From the NCBI GenBank assembly GCA_963855995.1, contig OY979720.1, positions 17,318,430 to 17,382,429 on the forward strand: a stretch of DNA of 64,000 bases, given 5' to 3'. The position numbers and the translations under genes were made by a program. This document shows, in pieces, positions 13,801 to 25,800 of the stretch. Below the pieces are notes generated by a model, which did no database searches, had not been told where the DNA came from, and saw only the letters and a program-made list of their open reading frames with translations. The DNA is from Muricea muricata (lineage: Eukaryota; Cnidaria; Anthozoa; Malacalcyonacea; Plexauridae). Each line of letters begins with the position of its first letter. Within the stretch, counting starts at the first letter, position 1.

Positions 13801-16800
13801 GCCAAAACCAAATATTAATACCCAATTGCATGCCTAAACAAATTACATGTACCTCGGGGCCGTTCATTTTTTTACCTGGGAGGGCGGGATTGGTTCCCGT
13901 GACTGGTTATGCTTGCATGCCATTTGGGCATGAGGTAGTAAAGTGACTGAAATACTGTGTGTCCGTATTTATTTGCAGTCTGAACGGACAAGCTCAATGA
14001 GAACCCAACGAGATTCTGTTTCAGTCGTAGACATCGAATGGTATTCCTCTGAAATTCCTCTCCTCTTGTTTTCAAACGGCACGATGAGAATGATGGAGAT
14101 TAACTTGAAGCGTTCGTGTTCACCGATAACAGAGCAAGATTTGACAGGTAAAAAGACGTGCTTTCAAATGACGACAGAACTTTTTTTCTTTGCATATTTT
14201 TAAAACAAGCTTCAAGCATTTATTTTTAATCAATGATTGCAATGATTTTGCTTTGTAGATTCTTTGTGGTGCCCTTATCTTTTACCTCCGAAGAAAGCGC
14301 TTATGTTCAAATCAGTTCTACAGAATCAAGCGTGGAATGGAGAATACACTTTAGACATGGATGAACTGTAAGCTTTTTATCAAAGTATCACTCTTTCATT
14401 AACCATAAATACGAATTTCAGTCTAAGGACAGTAGAAAGTTTTTTTTCATCCAAGAGAGAAATCTTCCCGAAAACTGACTGAGTATATAGTAACAGCTTG
14501 TAGCGAACTTAAAGTTAGAATTTTCCCGTGCATGTAAAGTTAATAAGTAAACAAAGGAGAACTTATTTACAGTTTATTGATAGCTTTTGCGTTGGAAATC
14601 TTTTACGAAGAGAAAGTTCCACAATGAAATTTCATTGCATGTTTATTATTATAAAATTAATGCATCTTACATTTCCTCACATAGCTTCATAGAGTTTCAC
14701 TATATTTGTAATTAGTTGGGATTTAAGTTGTTTGTTTAAGAACGTTTAAAAACATGCTTGGTTATTTCCCTTTTGTTTGCAGAAATGTTTCGTCGCAGGA
14801 GAAAAAAGATCAAATATCAGAACTTCTTGGTAATTTGCCTGAGTAAGTTAATTCATTGATAAATTTGTTTCAATATTGATAAGTCTTGATATGCCTGGGT
14901 TGTAAGAACCTCAGTGATGACCACAACACAGCTTGGAAAGATTTGTGACCTACTTGATTCTCACAACGATGTTGAAATTTTGCTCACATGCTACCTAGTT
15001 AATTTAAGAAAAATTTTGTTTAGTTTATTTGCTTTAGTTTTATAAGTTACCGTCAGTTTCAGACCTACGACAACTCGTGTGCAAGTGACATAATATAAGC
15101 TGTCATTAAAAAGCATGAAAAAGGCTGTGAGCTGTATAACTTAGTATATACCCAGGTTTTTAGCCAGGAGGGCATCCGGGCGTCCTAGGACGCCTTTTAA
15201 CGAGAAATCGACGCCTTTGGACGCCCAAAATGTTGAAGGGAAGACAATTACTAGCGTAATTACGTAATAAAGAAGCTTTGACTTTTAGTATTATCACACA
15301 ATTACACAAAATCTAACGTAAATATAAGATCTAACTCACTCAAACTTCAAATTTCAAGTCAAAACCCACATAATACATATATACTTGGATTGATCTTCTT
15401 CAATGAACGAGGGACCTTACACGCCTCCCCCCTTCCTTCGTGACCATATTCGCCCCCATATGAAGGGCACCACTGTTCCTGGAATTGGACGCCCACTTTC
15501 AGAATTCTGGCTAAAAGCCTGTATATACCTATCTGTCTCGAAGTAACGTTGCCTGCGTAGGTAGTGCAGTTTATAGTACACAAGAACGTCGATTTGTGTA
15601 TCTATGTACTATACGATTATTAATTTCATTTTTAGAGATATAAAGGAGTTTTTACCAGATGCTCCACTTGGTATTCCACAGCGTTGTTTACTGGCCGCTC
15701 AGTAAGTGTGAAGAACGTTCCTTCTCAAGTATATCAGTACGATACCATTTAATCATTGAAAATGGGCCATAGGGTCTTTCTCCTTATGCTGTGTTTCGGT
15801 GAATTATTATTGAATATTTTACAACCATCACAAGCAAAATAACATTGAAGTCAAGAGCGAAGCCAAATATAGCGGAAATTGAACGAGCTACAAGACTTTA
15901 ATCTTAGACCGTCTTCATTTTCCGCCATCTTTGGCTTCACTTTAGGCCCTAACTTCACATAATATGGAGCTCAGTGCAAAATAACAAGAGTTCCAAGTGT
16001 AAACATGACGTGACGTATTCGAAATGCTTTTCAGACTTTATGGTGATGAAGCAGAAATCAAATTTTGGTCAGTTACATTGCATTACCTGAGGCGGGAAAA
16101 ATGCCGTAGAGCCTGTCCTGCACATAAGGTTAGAACTTTTTCCTCGTATTTGAGAGGTTATACGATGACTGACTATAGAAACGATAGTTGAACGGAAAAA
16201 GCTTGACTGAACTCAACTCAAATGAAATGAAATGAAATGAACTAAACTAAACTAAACTAAACTAAACTAAACTAAACTAAACTAAACTAAACTAAACTAA
16301 ACTAAACTAAACTAAACTAAACTAAACTAAACTAAACTAAACTAAACTAAACTAAACTAAACTAAACTAAACTAAACTAAACTAAACTAAACTAAACTAA
16401 GGCCAAACAAAATAAAATGTTGGTTTCAGGTTTCGGACCGACCTGTTGAAAATGCGACCGACCATAAACATTTTATTGACATTTTCTTTCTAGTATTTTT
16501 GCATTTTTATGATTTTACACAAAGATGATTTTACGCGTGACAATTATTCATAAACAATGGCGGTATGGTACTAAGAAGAAGTGATGATTTTGGGAACTTA
16601 AACGTTTAGACTGGACATTAATTAATGTTGGCTTTACACATTTAGTTGTTGTTAATAGTTTCTATTGTTAAAAGATTAAAGCAATGAAAAATCTAAGAGT
16701 TTGTAATGAGTTTTAACTTGCTTACACCATTCCTCCAATTTACTTCAAACTTCCAGAGATAAAATATTTTTAAAAGAATAAAATGTTTTCCGACCGACCT

Positions 16801-19800
16801 ACCCATATAAAATTGGGCTATGAAACCTGAAACCAACATTTTATTTTGTTTGGCCTAAATTAAACTAAACTGGCCTGACCTGACCTGAGAACTCAACTGT
16901 ACTGAACAGATTGAAATAAATTTCCAGAACGGCAGCAGCAAGAACTCCCGTAGCTCATCTCGTCTTGACCCAGAACAAACAAGTGAGACGAGGCGACCTC
17001 GAAGAAAAAGTTTGGATCTGTTGTCTATAGACGATGATCTAGATCTCAATATACCACTGGACAGCGATAGCGAAAATACAGATCCATGTTATTGTTTTCC
17101 ACTGGTGTTGGACACAAGTTATGATATTTTGGGTGATTCTCGGACATTTCAGGTATGGTATAGGATACATATGTATAAAAAACTCACCTGTAGTATTCTA
17201 GTTATCTATCACAAGTTCTTTACTTTATAAATCGTGTTTATACAATTAGCTCTCTCTCTCTGTCTAGCCTGTTTGCGTTCTCACTTCGCTGGTTGCCCAA
17301 AAATCTGCTTTTCTTCGCCATGCGTTGTTGACCTTACGTGTCTGTAGATGCTCATTATTGCTAGATATCACACTGTCTTGAGTTAGTGGGACTACTAATT
17401 AGACACCTATTGCTTGAAAGCCCTCTTCAGTTATCTCATCTGCTTTTTAGACACATCAGCTAAACCGTGTGGCATTACATGACAGCAAGAGATCGACTTA
17501 TGAACATACCAAGAAATGCGCCGAAACATTAGTGTTGTTGAAACAGGTATACCAAAGAAATCTCATGCTCAACTGCTGTCATTTTATACGTGTTTTAGTA
17601 AAGAAATTATACTAAAACAATTATTCGCCGCAGGCTCAGTGAGAGATAGATTATTTTGCGAGTCGACGAGTCGTGCAAGTCATGCGAGTGATGCGAGTTA
17701 TGCGAGTGATGCGAGTCGTGCGAGTCATGCGAGTGATGCGAGTCGTGCGATTAAATAATTGATGTACTCACCTTTTGCAAATATCCATATTTAATAACTC
17801 CGGACGATCACACGGAAGTAAACACTGAGCCCATACAAAACTCGCACGACTCGCAGACTCGCAAAATAGCCGACCTCGCTCAGTGATTGTTGTGAATAAC
17901 CACGAATGATCAATTTGCCTACGGCGAATAATTAAAAATTATTAGATGAGGCTGAGCAGGATACTCAGAATTATTCAGTCTGAGTCTGGATAATTCTGAT
18001 ATCCTGCGAAAGCCGAATTCAATAATTCTTTTGTTATTCATTCCCCAAGAAGAATCGGCGATGCGAATACAAATCAAAACAGACAAAAACCTCAAAGATA
18101 AATTTCTTACACCAAACACGCGGGCACCGTATGGACATGACAAATACGACATTTATTTGTCAAGGTCAAAATTTGACGAACTTTTTTTATTGAAACAAAC
18201 CTCTGCTGGATTACATCGATAAATATTCACCAAAAATTGAATTTAAGACTCAAACCGACTGTGCGTGCGTAATTGGAACTTGAGGCTGATTTCTCCTCCT
18301 TTTTAACTTTGCTTACAGCACCTGCTGCGCATAATTTATAGATATGCGCGGGCGTTATCGATGCTACTGTAAATACACTCGACTGAATATCTTGTCGTTG
18401 AAACCTCCTGTCGGCCCAGTGTCTGTCGACCTAATACTTGTCAGCCAAACGTCCGCGCGCCAATTTCCACAGCAAAACATTGTTCTTTCATAAATATTGC
18501 CCATCGTTACCAGTCCAAATCATTCTCCAAAACAAAATCGAGAATCCTACCTTGGAAACAACAATATTTTCTTTGAGCCATGCTTGCACAATTCACGCTT
18601 ATTTCCAGGTGTTCACAAGTGTGTTACGTATTTTTTAATTCATGATCAAATCCGTTTAGTCTGATTCGCCCGTGCCATCAGTTTCATAGCTACATGCACT
18701 AATATTCTATATAGGTGGGGAAAATGTTCAGAAAAACACCAAAAAAACTTTTGAAAAAATTCTCTCTCGAGATCATAAATTTAGTCGAGATAAATATCTC
18801 AAACTTTCGGACGGCTATCCCATTGTCATATAGATAAATAGATAGATAGCTACTTCCTTGTTCTCTACATTTACATTAGACCGGTTGTATACAAAGCTCT
18901 TAACTACATTATTTTTAACTTCTGCTAAACTGCTAGTAAAAGCCGGTTCCTTACACGGTTGTGATACGTTAATTCTCTCACTAACTACAGTTAAATTTAA
19001 CTACTTTTTATACAACTTGAGGCTGTTGTGTAGGTTATCTTTTGTATCAAATCTGCAACTCAGATAACTCGCAACATTCTAGTAAACGTGCTCTCTGCGT
19101 TCAGTGCATGGTCGTATGGATAAAGTGTGTTCGTTTCCCCTTGAACAGCATTTCTTGCTCGGGGGAGTCGAGGTACTTGGCATCCTACCTTTCTTTTGAA
19201 CCTCGTCTTCACCGCGGCTGAAATGTCTTCGTTTCTCAGCATGTAGAGAAAAATATTTAAAAAACAACTTGTGAAAAAGATCGTGTTCGTGAGGTATTCC
19301 ACTTGGATCGAGAATGCCGACTGCGACCACTGCAATGCCAACCAAGGTAAAGTCGACGCAAGCAACGTCGCAATAAGATGAACGGACGTGATGTTCTTTT
19401 TTTGTTTTATACCGAGGTGCCGTGAGTTGTGGGCTATCTTTCGCTTGTGGCATGACGCGATGTAGCCCATTCTACCATAGCACAAGACTGTTGAGGCGAT
19501 GTGAACAGTAAGAATTGATTTGGAAGCGAAGCAAAGCTCCTTGAGAAAGGGCCAATGAGTTACCTTTACTTCTGATGTTAAAGGGGTCGCCAAGATTATT
19601 CCGTAAAACCACGATGCGATTGCGATGTAAACATGTCGGTCGAAAGTCAGGAGCGCTTGGTAGCGATAGGGATAGAGCACGGATAGAAATCTCTGGTAGC
19701 TGATCAGACTCACGATCACAATCGTCATACAGAAGCACAGGCGATTCAGCACGAACGAAACATCGTAAAGCGTGCACCAAGTATTCCTGCCGACAAAGCT

Positions 19801-22800
19801 CAGAAGGAACGCAAAATACGCGGGAATTGCCAGCAAAGCCGTTAGGAAGTTCAGGAAAACGAAGTTAATCGTAAAGATGTATCGCTTCTTCCAAAGCTGG
19901 CGCGTAGAATAAAACACATAAGCGACCGGGACGTTTCCAATTAGTGAAACAAATGAAGAATTAAAAAGTGTCAGCAGAACCGGAATCACTGAGATGTAGT
20001 CCAGGGCATTTCCTTCGAAGACGTACGGGAAGTTTCGGCAGCTCTCTTGAGTCTTGTTCAACATTATATTGAGCAACACCTGACTGCAAAAGGCCGACGT
20101 TTAGACTTGGAGGCCGGCTTTGAATTAAGTTTTATTAACATGTTGAAATTGCTCATATATGCACGCTTTATAAAAGTTTTCCAAAAACCAGATGTCTCGG
20201 CTAGGCGGCTCTTGTAATCGTCAGTTTCCAGTGGCACTTTATAGAAGTTAATGAGCTCATGAATAGAATGCCCGTTAATGATGTTCAGTATAAGAAAAAA
20301 GTTTTTTGTACTTTCTTGTAAACATTGTGTAAACTGTATGTGGTTGTAGTATTTCGATGCAGGCTGCATGGATTATGAATTATGAATTACTCGAAATCTA
20401 TAGCTCTGCAATATATTAATTGCCTTATGATTTTCATTCTTTCCCAGTCCGACCGTGCGGTACAGCTGTTTTTGGAGACTGAGGCGAATAATACAAATTA
20501 CTACACGGATTCGTTAAGGTAATTATGGCTTCTTTTAAGATGCATACAAACAGGGATGTCTTCTCCTGGCGCGAGCACGTTTTATTTACCGGTTAAACGA
20601 GTCAAAGAACTAAAAATTTTGTTTATTTAAGCCTGTATTTTAACATTTTTGTATCCTGTTTTCAAGGAACTGGTCAACTTGTAATTTTGCCGTGCAAAAT
20701 AACGGTTTAAAAACACACACATATCACTTATTTATGTTAGAATATTATAACATAATATATTATATTATGCATGACATACTATATATACCCCCATGTTATA
20801 ACATCTCGAACTAACGTTGCCAGTGTAGGTAGTGCAGTTAATAGTACACGAAAGGTACAGGTTCTTTCACTACCTGAATACTAACTTCACTAACGTTGCC
20901 AGTGTAGGTAGTGCAGTTAATAATACACGAAAGGTACAGGTTCTTTCACTACCTGAATACTAACTTCACTAACGCTGCCAGTGTAGGTAGTGCAGTTAAT
21001 AGTACACGAAAGGTACAGGTTCTTTCACTACCTGAATACTAACTTCACTAACGTTGCCAGTGTAGGTAGTGCAGTTAATAGTACACGAAAGGTATAGGTT
21101 CTTTCACTACCTGACTACTAACTTCACTAACGTTGCTAGTGTAGGTAGTGCAGTTAATAGTACACGAAAGGTATAGGTTCTTTCACTACCTGAATACTAA
21201 CTTCACTAACGTTGCCAGTGTAGGTAGTGCAGTTAATAGTACACGAAAGGTATAGGTTCTTTCACCACCTGACTACTAACTTCACTAACGTTGCTAGTGT
21301 AGGTAGTGCAGTTAATAGTACACGAAAGGTACAGGTTCTTTGACTACCTGAATACTAACTTCACTAACGTTGCTAGTGTAGGTAGTGCAGTTAATAGTAC
21401 ACGAAATGTATAGGTTCTTTCACTACCTGAATACTAACTTCACTAACGTTGCCAGTGTAGGTAGTGCAGTTAATAGTACACGAAAGGTATAGGTTCTTTC
21501 ACTACCTGAATACTAACTTCACTAACGTTGCCAGTGTAGGTAGTGCAGTTAATAGTACACGAAAGTACAGGTTCTTTGACTACCTAATACTAACTTCGCT
21601 AACGTTGCCAGCAAGGCCGTAGGAAGATGAAAAAAGTTAGGGGGGCTCTTCGACCGCTGAAGGCACAAGTGCTGCTAGGGGGTCCGGGGACACGCCCCCC
21701 AGAAATTTTTTCTATTTTTAGCACGCTTAAACATGTTTTTCTGCACTTTTGAGGTTAGTTTTACCATAATTATTGGATTAAGACATGTGTAAGACTGTAA
21801 ACCATTAAAAACGTGCATTTACTTCTAGACTCAACGATGATTTTTAGGGGGGCTCAGCCCCCCTGCCTTTGAAGTTAGGGGGGCTCGAGCCCCCCTTGCC
21901 ACCGTGGTTCTTACGGCCATGGTTGCCAGTGTAGGTAGTGCAGTTAATAGTACACGAAAGGTACAGGTTCTTTGACTACCTGAATACTAACTTCACTAAC
22001 GTTGCCAGTGTAGGTAGTGCAGTTAATAGTACACGAAAGGTATAGATTCTTTCACTACCTGAATACTAACTTCACTAACGTTGCCAGTGTAGGTAGTGCA
22101 GTTAATAATACACGAAAGTACGGGTTCTTTGACTACCTAATACTAACTTCGCTAACGTTGCCAGTGTAGGTAGTGCAGTTAATAGTACACGAAAGGTACA
22201 AATTCTTTGACTACCTGCAACGTAATCTGAAAATCGTCGTCTCGAGCGCTGGCTCTTCATCGGGAAGACGGTAGAGATTAGTAGAAACGTTGTCTTTCAC
22301 TTTATCGTCTCCGATAAGTATAGTAAAAGAACCCATACATTTTGTGTGCTGTCCGCGGGTTACTATTTTGTTCAGTCCTACTCTCGTAATTCAAACGATT
22401 GAGAATTCAATCTAATGGATTGAATTTTCAATCTTTTTGGGATTGTTTTTTGGGATCATACGTTTTCTATTGAAAAGTAATCTAACTGAGTGACATATCT
22501 CAATCGATTGGAATACTGAAAGATTTTCCCTCAATCTATATTCAATCTATTAGATTAAAAAATAGTCTGTTAGATTGAACAATTCTTCAAACTTTTGAAA
22601 GATTGAAAAAAATCCCTCAAGCCAATATTTTAAATAAAGAGAGTAGACATGCAACTCCGTGGGATCCAACAAAGTACTCTCAATTTCCTTGTCTGACATG
22701 TATTAAATTCATCATGTAATTCGATGTCTTTCATTTTCCAGGGCGTGTCTGGTGGCAGCCATACGCTCATCGGGTGCCTCGCAAAGTACGATCAAGTTAG

Positions 22801-25800
22801 TGGCGACAAATCTCATTGCTAATGGCAAACTTGACGGTAAAGTTGGCATGGTTTAGGCTCCGTACAGACGAGCGAGTTTTCCTTGACAAGTTTTATTTGC
22901 CCGTGTGTACGCGAAAAAATTGACAATTTTTCTTTGGTTTAAAAGCTAGTCGTACCAGCTTTTCGACAAGAAAACTTAATTGCTCGCGTGTACGTGCAAC
23001 AAGGAACAGTTGACACTTGACAAGGGAATTTTTGTTTACGTACTTCATGCGGCCTCGTAAGAAAAAATGTTATCAAGGAAAACTTGCTCGTCTGTAAAAC
23101 TCTGTTACTTGCATACAACTATATATACTCGAATTCAATTATTTATTAAAGTTTGCGAAATATTTTTCCAGTTTCTGTTGTGACTCGAAATATCCACACC
23201 GGGCAAGGTGAAAAATATGCCTGATCTCGGCAGGATCGAACCAACAATCGGATTGCTAGCCTAGTGCTCGCACGGCAAAGGTCCTGGTTTGGGCTATCAA
23301 TGCAAACTGCAAAGCTCGTAGACTCGATTCCCACCGTGGTCAGACATATTTTTCAGCTTGTCGGCGTGGATATAGAATTCAGAGTAACAACACAAACGTC
23401 AATTTCACCTGGATGTGATAACGAAGTAATCTAATCTTCCTGCCTCGCGCCTTTTTTCGCGCCTTTTTTCGCGCCTTTTTTTCGCACCTCGCGCCTTTTT
23501 TTGCGCCTTCCGCCTTTTTTTCGCGCCTCGCGTCTTTTGGTGCCTTTTTTTCTCGCCTCGCGTCCTTTTCGCTAAAAGTTCATTAAATTATTCTTAAAAA
23601 TTACCCATTATCATCTTTCAATGAATATGGAGAAAGAAAGTTGCTAAACAAGTGACTTTATTATTCTTTAACTGGAACGATAACTCAATAACGCCGGTTT
23701 TTCACTAGCGAATTTTGTCCGGCAATTGTTTTATCTTGTAAGCTCTCAACTAGAACAAATTAGATTTTTAATAAATAATTCATTTCAATTTGGGTAGTGC
23801 CGTACACATTTCACATCGCGCCAAAGCAATCGCCAGCAAAAAATCGGCTTAAGAATGCTGTGTATTGAATCTCACAAGCGTAAGTTACGTCCAAAGTCAT
23901 GTGTCATTAGTCAAATGTCTGAAAATAACATGGGCAGAGACAAGAACAAAACATTGGAAAGACGAGGGTCATTTCAGGATGCACATCTATAGTTAGCACC
24001 GAGGAAGAAGATTTTTGAAATTTAGGCTCCTGGAAACGACCCTACCGTCCTTTACGGCATAGAGTATTATAAGGAATGTTTAAAAATCTAGGAAATGAAT
24101 TGCATGTTGTGAGCGAACAAACTAAAATGAACTAATAACGACGTCTTGCCCGAAAAATTAGGCGGGGGGGGCAGAATTTCATCACAATTGATAACACAAA
24201 TTTTCCCAAACTCGTCGGAATTTCCAATCTACTGTCGAAATTGAAAAGAATCATTAAAAATCTAGTGGACAATTTGCATGATAGACTAAAGGTCGAACTA
24301 GAAAGGAAGAACGAAATTTTTACCACAGTTAGAAAGAGCATCTTAGAGTTAGTAGAATTGCAAAGTTTGGTTGCGAAATGTTGAAAAATACGGAAAATAT
24401 AGCCCTGGGAAGTCTGCAAATTTTGTATATATTTTTATTACACGCGCGAAAAGTTACCATTTTTGAGCTAAAATTGCGGAGAAAATGGTAATTTTTTTAG
24501 TACACATAAAAATCAAGATGAATTGTCTAAATTCTGAATATAGGTTTCAAGGGGTAAAGGATTTATCGTCATGAAATTAACCATGAGTGAAAGAACTATA
24601 GATTTCTGTTTGATAACGTGGGCCTTGGAACGTTAAAATAAATAGAATAAGATCAGAATTATGTTGAAATCGCATTTACCCTGATTGCAATTGCGGTTGG
24701 TAGAAAGGTATGTTCATATGTTTTCGTGTGTTCATTTAGAGGGTGTTCAGTTGCTGTGTATGATAGATAAGGGTTTAGACGCCTGTCGATATTTACAGAC
24801 TTACGGCAAATGGCACCAAGCAGCTTGGCTAGCCAAGGTTTGTGACTGATTGTAAAAATTACTGCAGTGAAAAATGCAATTGCTGTTCCGAAGTGGTGAT
24901 TATTACAAAGTATTTTTGTTTTAAAGGGATCATGATAGTAATAATTATATTAATTTTGCAGTTGTTTTTTAACAAATGGCGTTACCCGACCATTGTAGTT
25001 TGTACGATCCTTCATAGAGAGTTGTGTGTATCTTCTTTGCTGAGTGTATTTGTAAAAGAATCGTTTTGTCTTTCATAATAGGCCACACTGGATTACAACG
25101 ATTGCGCAGAAGTGATGCGCAGATGGATTGAACATCTTTCTGGCACTCAGATCAGCCAGCAGGTATTATGCGCAGCTAAAGTCGACATTGTTATTTTTGT
25201 GTTTTGTTTTCGCATTACATTTGTCAGTTGATATTTTGTTGTTTGCTTCAAGAGTCGCGGATTGCTGCTTCACGTGTCGCTTGGACAGTTCAAGAAAGCT
25301 TTGCTCATGATATTTGGGTAGGTTTTTGTCTAAAAATATAGACACTCACTATTTGTTGTTATTTTGTTGTTGTTGTTGTTGTCGTTGTCGTTGTCGTTGA
25401 ACAACCTGTTTAGGGTTGTTCAAGGTTGATGAAATTAAACAGCATTGAACAAAGACTTGCTGCCAACTTTGCTCAATGTTGTCAACAGTATTATTCATTT
25501 CAAAACTTGGCCGATCGACTATCCAGTAGCAAATGACAAGACACTGACCAGATACTTGCTTCTTTTCCAGGATGCGTTTCTTTGATCGTGCCGCTCTCTT
25601 TGCCGAGGCTTGTTTAGAGTATGGTTTGTTGGCAACGGATGATAGCTCAGTGTGTATCCTTTTTACGCATGCGTCGTCCACCGCTGAGGTCCGTAAGATT
25701 CGATCCTGGTTCTGACTGGCGACATAAGCACAAGCTATAAAAGACGAGTGGCGAAACAACGAAGTATAGTGAAGTGTACGACATAAACACAAGCATAAGA

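Noticed and set aside
23448-23575. CRISPR-like or regulatory repeat
   Set aside because: Units are irregular and low in complexity, with no spacers; this is a nuclear intron.
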